From positions 2,728,001 to 2,792,000 of the forward strand of contig NZ_CP047420.1 of the NCBI RefSeq assembly GCF_009866655.1: DNA of 64,000 nt. The letters are read 5' to 3'. Positions 24,540-33,212 of the stretch are shown in pieces. Position numbers and translations under genes: made by a program. Position 1 is the stretch's first letter; every line of letters begins with the position of its first letter. This DNA is from Rathayibacter sp. VKM Ac-2804. GTDB taxonomy: Bacteria; Actinomycetota; Actinomycetes; Actinomycetales; Microbacteriaceae. Under the pieces are notes generated by a model. It was not told the origin of the DNA. It searched no databases and saw only the letters and a list, made by a program, of their open reading frames with translations.

Positions 24540-25482
24540 CGAAGCCCTCCCCGGTGAGCTGGACGAAGCGCTCCTCGAGCGAGGGGCGGCGGACGGAGAA
24601 GCCGCGAACGCGGACGCCCGCGGTGACGAGGGACGCGACCACGGACTCCGGGGCGGCGCTCGCGGGCATCGCCGCGACGACCAGCGGCGGATCGATCGGG
24701 TGCTCGGCAGGGACGAGCCGCGGCGCGAGCCCCAGCTCGACGAGGGCGCGCTGGGCGTCGACCACGTCGGGCGTGAGCAGCTCGAGCGAGGCCGCGTCGC
24801 CGCGGAGCTCGTCCAGGCCGCCCTGCGCGACGAGGCGGCCGGTGCGCATCACGGCGGCGTGGGTGCAGAGCTGCTCGATCTCGGCCAGCAGGTGGCTGGA
24901 GACGAGCACCGTCGTGCCGTCGGCGTTGAGGCTGCGCACGAGCGAGCGGACCTCGCGGGTGCCCTGCGGGTCGAGGCCGTTGGTCGGCTCGTCGAGGACG
25001 ATCAGATCGCGCGGCGACAGCAGGGCGACGGCGATGCCGAGGCGCTGCTTCATCCCGAGCGAGTACGAGCCGACCTTCTTGCCGGCCGCAGCGGAGAGGC
25101 CGACGCGCGCGAGCGCCTCCTCCGCACGGCTGTCGCGGCTGCGCGAGGACGTGCCCGCCTCGGCGGCGTCGAAGCGGCGGAGGTTGGCGCGGCCGGAGAG
25201 GAACGGGTAGAAGCCCGGCCCCTCGACGAGCGCGCCCACGCGCGGCAGCACCTCGGCGGCGCTGCGCGGCATGGCGGAGCCCAGGACGGTGATGCTCCCC
25301 TCGGTCGGCGCGGCGAGAGCGAGCAGCATCCGGATGGTCGTGGTCTTGCCCGAGCCGTTGGGCCCGAGGAAGCCGAAGACGGCGCCGCGCGGGACGGCGA
25401 GGTCGAGACCCGACACCGCCTCCTGGCGCCCGAAGCGCTTGGTGAGGCCCCGGGTCTCGACCGCGAGCTCGCCGGTCGTCAC
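24526..25482 (-). CDS. ABC transporter ATP-binding protein
   Basis: A 318-residue ATPase of the CcmA/NatA-like exporter group. Walker A is FLGPNGSGKTTTIRMLL, the signature is YSLGMKQRLGIAVALL, Walker B is LIVLDEPTNGLDPQGTREV, and the H-loop is in VLVSSHLLAEIEQ. A C-terminal extension of about 100 residues after the ATPase core (LELLTPDVVDAQRALVEL onward) is usual for this group. The GTG start at 25482 overlaps the LolA-like stop (GTGA). It energises the ABC-2 permease encoded next. Confidence 0.94.
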   Translation of the reverse strand: MTTGELAVETRGLTKRFGRQEAVSGLDLAVPRGAVFGFLGPNGSGKTTTIRMLLALAAPTEGSITVLGSAMPRSAAEVLPRVGALVEGPGFYPFLSGRANLRRFDAAEAGTSSRSRDSRAEEALARVGLSAAAGKKVGSYSLGMKQRLGIAVALLSPRDLIVLDEPTNGLDPQGTREVRSLVRSLNADGTTVLVSSHLLAEIEQLCTHAAVMRTGRLVAQGGLDELRGDAASLELLTPDVVDAQRALVELGLAPRLVPAEHPIDPPLVVAAMPASAAPESVVASLVTAGVRVRGFSVRRPSLEERFVQLTGEGFDVER

Positions 25483-26582
25483 CGACCGGCGGCCGCGGTG
25501 AGCGCGTCGACCGGGACGGCGCCTGCGAGGACGCGACCGTCGTCGGTGAAGAGGACCGTGAACAGGGCGGAGGAGAGCACGCGGCCGCCGTCGACGGCCG
25601 TGGTCACGGCGTCGAGCTGGGCGAGGGACTCGGAATCACCGGCGGGCAGCTCGACGATCGAGCCCCAGCCGGTGCCGGTGGTGGTGACGCCGGAGTCGCC
25701 CTCGGGCGCGGCCGGGACGCCGGCGGCGTCGGTGGGCGCGGTCGCCTCCTCGTGGACCGGGGCCTGCTTCTCGGTGACCTCGGCGCCGGCGGGCGGGGTG
25801 AAGGAGAACATCGAGGCGTCGGGCGCCGAGACGTCGATGCTCGTGTAGGCGACGCTGAAGGCGGGCGCGGTGCCGCCGACCGCCGTGACGGCCACGCCGA
25901 GGGGCAGGCCGGTCTCGCCGTCGATCGAGACGGTGACCGAGCCGACGAGGGTGCTGCCGCCCCGCGGGGTGAGCACGAGCTCGTACGCGTCGCGGCCGGC
26001 GACGCGCACGTCGGAGCCGACGGCGACGGTGGTCGTCGGGTCGATCGCGGCGAGCAGCTGCTCCGCGATCGAGGAGGGCGTGGGGACCTCGCCGGCCGGT
26101 GCGTCGGGCCGGGGGGCCTCGGCGCCGTCGCCGGTGGGCGGGAGCAGATGGGTGACGGCGTTCTCGGCGGAATCGTAGATCCAGACGCCGTCGGTCCTCG
26201 TGGCGACGACGTCGCGCTCGGCGAGGCGGTCGAGCACCTGGAGGCGCGCGCCCTGCTCGGCGTCGACGTAGACGCGGGCCTGGTGCGAGCCGGTCGCGAG
26301 CTCCATCAGCGCGCTGGTGGCCGAGGCGTCGTCCGCGCCCTGCGCACCGGAGCCGGTGCCGCCGAGAGCGGAGAGGTCGGGCAGGCCGAGGGCCGAGGTC
26401 TGCTGGACCTCGCCGGAGAAGGCGGTGGTGTCGCTCTCGGCGACGAAGGCGAGGAGATCGGTGGCGGACTTCTCCGGGAGGTCGCCGGCCGCGTTCGCGG
26501 ACAGGGGCAGGGTGACGGCCGCGGCGACGACGACCAGGGGGACGACCGCAGCGGGGACCCAGCGCTTCCAAGAGGTGCTCAT
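25479..26582 (-). CDS. exported LolA-like (DUF2092) protein
   Basis: A 367-residue secreted or membrane-anchored protein. A signal peptide is clear (KRWVPAAVVPLVVVAAAVTL, PLSANAAGD). The body matches the LolA/LppX-like beta fold that actinobacteria often call outer-membrane lipoprotein carrier: LLAFVAESDTTAFSGEVQQT, VYVDAEQGARLQVLDRLAER, DGVWIYDSAENAVTHL, GRDAYELVLTPRGGSTLVGS and VTVSIDGETGLPLGV. A domain of about 90 residues near the end (STGTGWGSIVELPAG-type region, VLFTDDGRVLAGAV) follows a Pro/Thr/Ala-rich linker. It precedes an ABC exporter in one operon and may accept or scaffold an exported lipidic substrate (inference). Confidence 0.82.
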   Translation of the reverse strand: MSTSWKRWVPAAVVPLVVVAAAVTLPLSANAAGDLPEKSATDLLAFVAESDTTAFSGEVQQTSALGLPDLSALGGTGSGAQGADDASATSALMELATGSHQARVYVDAEQGARLQVLDRLAERDVVATRTDGVWIYDSAENAVTHLLPPTGDGAEAPRPDAPAGEVPTPSSIAEQLLAAIDPTTTVAVGSDVRVAGRDAYELVLTPRGGSTLVGSVTVSIDGETGLPLGVAVTAVGGTAPAFSVAYTSIDVSAPDASMFSFTPPAGAEVTEKQAPVHEEATAPTDAAGVPAAPEGDSGVTTTGTGWGSIVELPAGDSESLAQLDAVTTAVDGGRVLSSALFTVLFTDDGRVLAGAVPVDALTAAAGR

Positions 26583-26647
26583 AGTGCTCGACGCTACGCC
26601 TCGAAACGCGGAGCCGCCTCCGAGTCGGGCGCCGTCACGGCGGACCG

Positions 26648-27291
26648 TCAGGCGATGCGGTCGGCCGACACGACGACGTTGTCGACGTAGTGCCCGTAGG
26701 AGTCGTCGAACACTCCCCCGCAGGTGATCAGCCGCAGCTGCGCCGTCGGGCTGGGACCGTAGACGTCCTCGGTCGGGAAGTCCTCCTTGGGCACCGAGAC
26801 GGAGCCGGTGACCGAGAAGGTGCGGGTGCTGCCGTCCGAGAGGATCACGTCGACGGTGTCGCCGGGCACGAGGGCCGTGAGGTCGAGGAAGACGCCCGGG
26901 CCGATGCGCGAGTCGACGTGCCCCGCGATGACCGAGGGGCCGATGTCGCCGGGGACGACGCCGTCGCGGTACCAGCCCGCCTCGTCCACCTGCACGGGCG
27001 GCTGGATCCAGCCGGTCTCGTCGCGGGTGAGCGATTCGAGCGAGGAGTCGACGCCGATCGCGGGGATGACGACGCGCACCGGGGTGACCGCGGAGCGGGC
27101 GGGTGCCGCCGCGGCGACCGGGTTCTGCAGCGCGCCCGCGTCGCCCGGCGACGGGGTGGCCGGTGCGGTGGCGGCGGGCGCGGCCGAGGCCGTGGTCGTC
27201 GCAGCGGGTGCGGCGTCCTGCCCCGCGGCGGAGCAGCCGGCCAGGAGCAGGAGCGCCGCGAGGGCCGCCCCGCCCCGGCGAGGCGGCGCAT
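26648..27291 (-). CDS. class F sortase, apparent frameshift in signal peptide
   Basis: Transpeptidase domain of a class F sortase. Catalytic His is in IAGHVDSRIG, Cys in LRLITCGGVFD, Arg in SADRIA. Upstream of an internal GTG (27079) the frame continues as AAPATP-rich linker and a signal with lipobox-like LLLLAGC, but it has no start codon. The natural ATG at 27291 overlaps the DUF4397 stop (TGATG) and reads MRRLAGAG, then shifts frame: one extra G in the run complementary to 27266-27277 would join it to AALAALLLLAGC. The span is 644 nt, one short of a multiple of three. So either one base is missing in the sequence, or the gene is truly frameshifted. Confidence 0.85.
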
Positions 27292-28199
27292 CAGCTCGCT
27301 CGGCCGGTGCCGACCGAGGAGCGGCGCGCGATCAGGGCGAGGGCGCCGGCGACCGCGGCGAAGACGCCGAGGACCGACAGGACGCCGAGGAGTCCGTCGA
27401 CCAGCGGCGCGGCGGTCGCGGAGTCGGCGGAGGCGACGTGCACGGCGGTGGCGCCGCCTCCGGTCTGGATGCCGCCCGTGGGCAGGTCGCCGATCGCGGC
27501 CGAGTCGAGCACGGGCGAGACGACGAGGCCGTTCGAGGCGTCGTCGAGGACGAAGAGCGAGGCGACGGAGCCGGGCGCGAGGTCGAGGTCGGCCGTCGCG
27601 GTCACGGCACCGGCCGAGAGGTCGAGGCTCCACGGGCCGGCGGGGACGCTAGTGTAGCCGGTGGCGGTGCCCTGCGCGGCTCCGGTCGCGAGCAGCGTGC
27701 CGGTCGTGGTGGCCACGTCCACCTGGCTGGCGGTGGTCGACGCCTGGACGACGCGGACGCGCGCCTGGCCGTCCGCGGGCGGGGTGAGGTCGTCGGTAAA
27801 GACGGTGGTGCGCAGGACGGCGTTGCGGCCGAGGGCGGCGACCGTCAGCGGGGTGCCGGCCGAGACGTCGACGGACTGCTCGATGACCGGGGCGGTGCCC
27901 TCGGGCGCATCGGAGGGAACCATCGCGACGACGTAGGTGCCGGGCTGCAGCGTCCAGTAGGGCGAGACCGCGCCGTAGGCCACGTCGTCCAGCTCGAAGG
28001 CCGCGCCGCCGCCGCCGAGGGCGGTCAGGGTCACGTCGACCGACTTGGTGTCGGGCGAGAGGTGCGCGACCCGCACCCAACCGGTCGCCGGCGGCGCCTC
28101 GGCCGCCGAGGCGGGCGCGGCGCCGAGAGCGGCGAGCGCGGACACCGCGGCGAGGGCGAGCGCGGCGCGCGCGAGACGGAGGGGGCGGATCGGGTTCAT
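27291..28199 (-). CDS. exported DUF4397 protein with C-terminal membrane anchor
   Basis: A 302-residue surface protein. The signal peptide is ARAALALAAVSALAALGAAP ending ASAAEA. Two DUF4397 domains follow (GWVRVAHLSPDTKSVDVTLT and ARVRVVQASTTASQVDVATT). After a Gly/Thr linker with DLPTGGIQTGGG comes a C-terminal helix (GLLGVLSVLGVFAAVAGALA) and a short basic tail ARRSS. That layout resembles a sorting signal, although the motif is LPTGG rather than LPXTG and lies about 28 residues before the helix. It is encoded with a class F sortase directly downstream (1-bp overlap), a pairing seen in other actinobacteria. ATG 28199 has AAGGAC. Confidence 0.85.
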   Translation of the reverse strand: MNPIRPLRLARAALALAAVSALAALGAAPASAAEAPPATGWVRVAHLSPDTKSVDVTLTALGGGGAAFELDDVAYGAVSPYWTLQPGTYVVAMVPSDAPEGTAPVIEQSVDVSAGTPLTVAALGRNAVLRTTVFTDDLTPPADGQARVRVVQASTTASQVDVATTTGTLLATGAAQGTATGYTSVPAGPWSLDLSAGAVTATADLDLAPGSVASLFVLDDASNGLVVSPVLDSAAIGDLPTGGIQTGGGATAVHVASADSATAAPLVDGLLGVLSVLGVFAAVAGALALIARRSSVGTGRAS

Positions 28200-28224
28200 G
28201 GCGGGTCCTTCGGGTGGGGGCGTG

Positions 28225-30441
28225 CTACTGAGCGCCCGGGAGCAGCCCGGTCGGCTCATCGAGGTCGAGGGTGACGAGGAGACCCTCGGGGGTCGACTCG
28301 ACGGACGTCGGGACGAAGTCGCCCGACTGGCTGCCGAGCCACGTGGTGGCGCTCTGGAGGGCGGCGACGTCGGCGGGGAGCGACGCGCCGTTGTAGCCGG
28401 ACAGGATCATCCGGTGGCGGACGCCGTCGACCTCGTTCGCGCCGACGGGGAAGTCGACGACGGAGAGAGGAGTGAAGGCGAGCTGCTGGCCCAGCAGGAG
28501 CAGGAGGCGCGAGTCGACGCGACCCTCCTCGAGCAGGGTGCGGGCCGCGTCGGTCGTGGTCAGCGCGGGGTTGGCCGCGAGCTGGCCACCGGCCGAGGCG
28601 CGGGCGGCGGTGAGCACGGTGGCCGCGGCGGCGGCCTGGTCGGTGCCCTGGTCGAGGACCCGGCGCACCTCCACGGCGGTGTCGCCGCTGCCGAAGCTCG
28701 CGACGGTCTCGGAGTTGTCGAGCGCCGTCCCGGTCTCGCCGGTCGCGGTCGCCCGCAGGCTCGGCGTGGCGAGGATGTAGTCGGCCGCGCGCCAGGCGGA
28801 GTCGGGCGCCGCCGCGCTGAGCGTCGACTCCGAGACGACGGTGTCGCCGGGGAAGCCGGCGTCCGTCACGTCGCCGACGAGGTCGTCCTGCACGAGGAGC
28901 ACCGAGGCGGGGTCGATCGTCTCGGCGACCCAGGAGACGGCGGCCTCGGTGGTGCCGGGAGCGGCGGCCGCGACGGGGCCCGCCCCGTCGCCGCCGTCTC
29001 CGCCGCCGTTCGTGATCAGCGGGACGGCGACGAGCGCGCCGCCGATCAGCAGCACGGCGGCGCCGATGCCGGCGCCGATCAGCACGGCCTTGCGGCGGGA
29101 GCGCGGGCGGCCCTCGTCGTCGGCCGGGTCGGCGGCGACGGGGGTGCCGTGCCATTGGTGGGCGGTCGCGGGCACCGGGGGCGCGAGGAAGGCGGGCGCG
29201 TCCTCGGTGTCGGTGTCGTCGATGTCGGCGCGGTCGCCGCGGCCGGGGAACGGGGCCGGAGCGAGGAACCGCTCGTCGAAGAGGTCGCGGGCGGGGTCCG
29301 CGGTGCGGTGCTGCGGCTCGGCGTGCTGCTCGGGCTCGGCGACGCGGTCGGGCCCGGCGAGGTGCTCGGGCTCCGGGTCGTGCGGGGGCTCCGGGTGGCG
29401 CTCCTCCTCGGCGGGCGCGGACCGGCGCGCGGGGTCGGGCAGGAGCAGGCCGAAGGCACCGCGGGGGCGGCCCTGCACCGGGACGAAGGACGCGGCGTTC
29501 GGGTGCGGGAATTCGAGGTGCTCGGTGTCGAGCTCGCAGATCTCGCCGATGACCGGCGCCGGCGCGGGGCCGGTGGCGCCGGTCGGGGCCAGGGCGAAGC
29601 CCCGGAGGAGCGCGGCGTCGACGATCGGCGCCGGCGGGGTGACAGCGACGGGGGGCGGCGGCTGGACCGCGGACGGCGCGGAGGTCGGCGGCTCGAAGAA
29701 CAGCGCGTCGACGGGCTGCGGCTCGGCGGGCGGGGCCGCGGTCTCGGACTCCTCGGGCTCGGACTCCGCGGGCTCGCTCTCCTCGGGCTCGGACTCCTCG
29801 GGCTCGCTCTCCTCGGAGGCGAGCTCGACCGGCTGCTCGGCGAGGGGCGGGGCGACGACGGGCGGGGCCGGCCGCACCGGCGGCGCGGGGGGTGCGGGCG
29901 GACCGTCGAAGAACTGCGCGTCCACGGGCTGCGGCTCGAAGCGCGACGGCGTGGCCTCGGCGGCCTGCGGCTCCTCGACCTCCTCCGACGGCGCGAAGTC
30001 GCGCGGGAGGTCGATCATCGGCGACGGCGCGGCAGGAGCCGGGGCGGGCGGCGGTGGGCTGCGGAACGCGCTGTGCGATCCCCCGCCGCGCGGGGGGCGG
30101 GAGAGGTCGGGCACGAAGGAGGCGACCCCCGGATGGGGGAATTCGAGAGCATCCGCGTCGAGCTCGCAGTACTCGCCGATCGCGGGCGCGGGCACGTCGA
30201 AGACGCGCCCGGCATCCGCGTGCGCCGGAGGGGCGTGCTGCCCGAGGAGGGCGTCCCGGCGGGGAGCCTCCTCGTCGCGCGCCGGAGCCGGCAGGTACTC
30301 GGTCACGTCGGGTTCGACTCCGTACGGGGGTTCCCCTTCCCCGGGGGAGTCGCTGCGCCGCGAGCGCGAGAACAGCTGCCGGGCGGCCGAGACGGCGGTG
30401 CGCGCCATCAGCGGCGGCTCCGTCCGGCGTCGTTCCGACAT
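28225..30441 (-). CDS. large proline/acid-rich single-pass membrane protein, unknown function
   Basis: A 738-residue protein with no family I recognise. The N-terminal ~450 residues are disordered, rich in Pro/Glu/Ala, and contain a duplicated module: IGEYCELDADALEFPHPG with ASFVPDLSRPPRG, and again IGEICELDTEHLEFPHPN with ASFVPVQGRPRGAFG. Also repeated are PQPVDAQFFDGPP/PQPVDALFFEPPT and a (EESEPEESEP)n acidic run. One membrane helix follows RRK (AVLIGAGIGAAVLLIGGALV), then an extracellular domain of about 250 residues (TEAAVSWVAETIDPASVLLV ... LLPGAQ). It opens the six-gene envelope operon. ATG 30441 is chosen because codons before it lack the compositional pattern. Confidence 0.75.
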   Translation of the reverse strand: MSERRRTEPPLMARTAVSAARQLFSRSRRSDSPGEGEPPYGVEPDVTEYLPAPARDEEAPRRDALLGQHAPPAHADAGRVFDVPAPAIGEYCELDADALEFPHPGVASFVPDLSRPPRGGGSHSAFRSPPPPAPAPAAPSPMIDLPRDFAPSEEVEEPQAAEATPSRFEPQPVDAQFFDGPPAPPAPPVRPAPPVVAPPLAEQPVELASEESEPEESEPEESEPAESEPEESETAAPPAEPQPVDALFFEPPTSAPSAVQPPPPVAVTPPAPIVDAALLRGFALAPTGATGPAPAPVIGEICELDTEHLEFPHPNAASFVPVQGRPRGAFGLLLPDPARRSAPAEEERHPEPPHDPEPEHLAGPDRVAEPEQHAEPQHRTADPARDLFDERFLAPAPFPGRGDRADIDDTDTEDAPAFLAPPVPATAHQWHGTPVAADPADDEGRPRSRRKAVLIGAGIGAAVLLIGGALVAVPLITNGGGDGGDGAGPVAAAAPGTTEAAVSWVAETIDPASVLLVQDDLVGDVTDAGFPGDTVVSESTLSAAAPDSAWRAADYILATPSLRATATGETGTALDNSETVASFGSGDTAVEVRRVLDQGTDQAAAAATVLTAARASAGGQLAANPALTTTDAARTLLEEGRVDSRLLLLLGQQLAFTPLSVVDFPVGANEVDGVRHRMILSGYNGASLPADVAALQSATTWLGSQSGDFVPTSVESTPEGLLVTLDLDEPTGLLPGAQ

Positions 30442-30666
30442 TCGAGGGTCACAGCTCCTCTTCGGAGCGGACGCGCCGATCGGTCTGGTCTGGCGCGCGT
30501 TCCGGAGTGCTGTCCCCACATGCTCATGAGGCGCAGTCTTCCGTATTCGCTGGCGCGAAAGGTACCGGAGGTGGCGCTTGTGATCTGTTCGTCACGCGGT
30601 CGAGCCTGAGGAGGAGCCTCTGTGAGAGGGGTGCGCCGGGCCGGCCGCGGCGAGGATGATCGCAGG

Positions 30667-31719
30667 ATGGACCTCCCGTTCCCCCTCCCCCTCGCCCCGA
30701 TGCTCGCCAAGGCGGTCGCCGCCGTGCCCGCCCAGGACGCGGTGGCCGGCGGCTACTCCTACGAGCCGAAGTGGGACGGCTTCCGCGCGATCGTCTCCGT
30801 CTCCGGCGGGGAGTGCGAGATCGGCAGCCGCGGCTCCAAGCCGCTCACGCGCTACTTCCCCGAGCTGGTCGAGGCGTTCCTCCGGCTGCTCCCCGACGGC
30901 TGCGTCCTCGACGGCGAGATCGTGCTGGCGACCGGGCCGGCGGGCGCGCAGCGGTTGGACTGGGAGCTGCTCTCGCAGCGGATCCACCCGGCGGCCAGCC
31001 GCGTCGCGACGCTCGCGGCCGAGACTCCGGCGATGCTCGTCGCCTTCGACCTGCTCGCCGTGGACGGCCGGAGTCTGCTCGACGACCCGTACTCGGCGCG
31101 GCGGGAGGCGCTCGCCGCGCTGCTGGACGGCGTCGCTACGCCCGTGCACCTCGGCCGGACCACCGCCGACGAGGCGCTCGCCCGCGACTGGCTGGAGCGG
31201 TTCGAGGGCGCGGGGCTCGACGGCGTGATCGCCAAGCCGCTCGCGGCGCCCTACGCGACGGGCAAGCGGACCATGCTGAAGGTCAAGCACCACCGGACGG
31301 CCGATGTGATCGCGATCGGCTACCGGGAGCACACGTCCAAGCCCGGCCTCGGCTCGCTGCTGCTCGGCCTCCGCGACGCCGACGGGACGCTGCGGCAGGT
31401 GGGCGGCGCCTCGGCCTTCACCGACGCGCGGCGGGTCGAGCTGATCGACGAGCTCGCCGACGTCGTCGAGCGCGATGCGGACGGCGAGGCGGTGCGCGGC
31501 GACGGCGAGCGCAGCCGCTTCTCCGGGAGCCGCGACACCTCGTTCGTCCGGCTGCGACCCGAGCGGGTGCTCGAGGTGCGCTACGACCAGATGGAGGGGT
31601 CGAGGTTCCGGCACACGGTGCAGTTCGAGCGCTGGCGGCCGGACCGCGACGCGGACTCCTGCACCTTCGAGCAGCTGGAGACGCCGACCGCGTACGACCT
31701 GGGCGACGTGCTCGGCTGA
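30667..31719 (+). CDS. ligC: ATP-dependent DNA ligase (LigC type)
   Basis: A 350-residue ligase with nucleotidyltransferase and OB domains only. The adenylated lysine is in SYEPKWDGFRAIV (KxDGxR motif I). Further motifs seen are VLDGEIVLA (III/IIIa region), FDLLAVDG, GLDGVIAKPL (IV) and MLKVKHHRTADV (V). This is the size of mycobacterial LigC, a backup ligase in non-homologous end joining and base-excision repair. It is convergent with a LigD-type polymerase domain gene ten bases beyond its stop, the usual actinobacterial LigC-Prim-PolC pairing. No Ku gene is in the window. ATG 30667 is six bases after GCAGG, a weak site. Confidence 0.92.
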   Translation: MDLPFPLPLAPMLAKAVAAVPAQDAVAGGYSYEPKWDGFRAIVSVSGGECEIGSRGSKPLTRYFPELVEAFLRLLPDGCVLDGEIVLATGPAGAQRLDWELLSQRIHPAASRVATLAAETPAMLVAFDLLAVDGRSLLDDPYSARREALAALLDGVATPVHLGRTTADEALARDWLERFEGAGLDGVIAKPLAAPYATGKRTMLKVKHHRTADVIAIGYREHTSKPGLGSLLLGLRDADGTLRQVGGASAFTDARRVELIDELADVVERDADGEAVRGDGERSRFSGSRDTSFVRLRPERVLEVRYDQMEGSRFRHTVQFERWRPDRDADSCTFEQLETPTAYDLGDVLG

Positions 31720-31729
31720 GGCCTCCCGG

Positions 31730-32773
31730 CTACTCCTCCGACTCCTCCGCCGCCGGCTTCTTCGCGCGGCTGGGCTGCACGCGGGGCGGCTCCCCCGGCA
31801 TCTTCGGGAAGTCGGGCGGGAACGGCAGCTCACCCAGGCCCGCGGAGAGGTCGCGCTCCCACCAGCCGAGCAGCACGTCGAGCCGGCCGGGCGCGTCGTG
31901 CATCCGGGCCCACAGGTCGCCGGTCGTGCTCAGGCGCTCGGGGACGGTGCGGATCGTGAAGGCGGTCGGATCGACGCCGTCCAGCTCCTCCCACTCCAGC
32001 GGGCACGAGACGGGCGCGTGCGCCAGCGGACGCGGGCTGTAGGCGCCGGCCATCGTGCGGTCGCGGTTGGCCTGGTTGAAGTCGACGAAGATCCGCTCGC
32101 CGCGCTCCTCCTTCCACCACGCCGTCGTGACCTGCTCCGGCATCCGCCGCTCGAGCTCGCGGGCGGCGGCGATGACGGCGTGCCGCACGTCGAGGAACTC
32201 GTGCTCGGCGACGATCGGCGCGAACACGTGCAGCCCGCGATTGCCCGAGGTCTTCACGAACGACTCCAGGCCCGCCTCGCGGAGCACCTCGCGGAGCGCG
32301 TGCGCCGCGACGACCGCGTCGGCGACGTCGGTGCCCGGCTGCGGGTCGAGGTCGATGCGGAGCTGGTCCGGACGGTCGCTGTCCTCGGCGCGCGACGCCC
32401 ACGGGTGGAAGACGAGGGTGTTCATCTGCGCGGCCCAGACGGCGACGGCGGGCTCGTCGATCACGAGCTGCGGGTGCACGCGGCCGCTCGGATAGGTGAC
32501 GGGGACGGAGCGGACGTACTCCGGAGCGCCCTTGGGCGGGTTCTTGGAGAAGAACTGGTCGCCGTCGATGCCGGAGGAGAAGCGCTGCAGCGAGATCGGC
32601 CGGTCGCCGTTCGCGGCGACGAACGCCTCGCCGACCGCGATCAGGTACTCCGCCACCTCGCGCTTGGTGATGCCGGGCTCCGGGAACAGCACGCGGCCCG
32701 GGCTGGAGAGGCGCACCTCCCGGTCGCCGTGCGGTCCGGGGACGGTGAGGACGACGGCGTCGCTGCTGGGCAT
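31730..32773 (-). CDS. LigD-type primase-polymerase domain protein (Prim-PolC-like)
   Basis: A 347-residue stand-alone NHEJ polymerase domain of the archaeo-eukaryotic primase superfamily. Seen: VLFPEPGITKREVAEYLIAV, QRFSSGIDGDQFFSKNPPKG, the catalytic DXD in QLRIDLDPQPG, the HxF-type FVKTSGNRGLHVFAPI, and RIFVDFNQANRDRTMAGAYS with the third acidic residue. The C-terminus is a basic/acidic tail (PSRAKKPAAEESEE). It lacks ligase and nuclease domains, so it acts with LigC encoded convergently. It can fill or extend ends during repair; ribonucleotide preference is known for the family. Confidence 0.92.
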   Translation of the reverse strand: MPSSDAVVLTVPGPHGDREVRLSSPGRVLFPEPGITKREVAEYLIAVGEAFVAANGDRPISLQRFSSGIDGDQFFSKNPPKGAPEYVRSVPVTYPSGRVHPQLVIDEPAVAVWAAQMNTLVFHPWASRAEDSDRPDQLRIDLDPQPGTDVADAVVAAHALREVLREAGLESFVKTSGNRGLHVFAPIVAEHEFLDVRHAVIAAARELERRMPEQVTTAWWKEERGERIFVDFNQANRDRTMAGAYSPRPLAHAPVSCPLEWEELDGVDPTAFTIRTVPERLSTTGDLWARMHDAPGRLDVLLGWWERDLSAGLGELPFPPDFPKMPGEPPRVQPSRAKKPAAEESEE

Positions 32774-32783
32774 GTCAGCGAGG

Positions 32784-33212
32784 CTAGCTGGCGCCGCCGC
32801 CGGGCGACAGGGGCCCGCCGGGGCGGCGGCGCAGGCGGATCGGGCCCTTCGCGCGCGACGGATCGACGATCTGCCCGCCCTGGACGATGTCGATCTCGCC
32901 GCGGTCGACGAGGCGGCGGGCGGCGCGGCGGACCGGCTCCATCAGCGGCCGCCACTCCTCTCCCCCGACGCGGCGGGCGACCTCGGACGGGCAGGCGGTG
33001 GAGGACGCGGCGCGCGCGAGGAGGACGGTGCGGATCTCCTCCTCGAGGCGCTGCTCCTCGGGGCCGACGCCGCGGCGGCGGCAGGCGTCGGAGCAGTAGC
33101 GGACGTTCTCCCAGTCGCGCGCCCACTTGGCGCGCCACTCGATCTCACGGCCGCAGGAGGCGCAGGTCTTGTTCTCGGGGCGGGTGCTCGACTCGCGGGG
33201 GCGGTGGGCCAT
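32784..33212 (-). CDS. DUF2256 and DUF3253 domain protein
   Basis: A 142-residue cytosolic protein. The N-terminal zinc-ribbon-like DUF2256 holds four cysteines: [20 protein letters not shown] then [12 protein letters not shown]. The C-terminal DUF3253 is a winged-helix-like domain: [40 protein letters not shown], [16 protein letters not shown] ending in [20 protein letters not shown]. Function is unknown; fused versions are common in proteobacteria and actinobacteria. ATG 33212 is preferred; the longer upstream frame is Pro-rich noise. It lies 11 bp from the polymerase gene's start and is probably co-transcribed with it. Confidence 0.85.
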   Translation of the reverse strand: MAHRPRESSTRPENKTCASCGREIEWRAKWARDWENVRYCSDACRRRGVGPEEQRLEEEIRTVLLARAASSTACPSEVARRVGGEEWRPLMEPVRRAARRLVDRGEIDIVQGGQIVDPSRAKGPIRLRRRPGGPLSPGGGAS

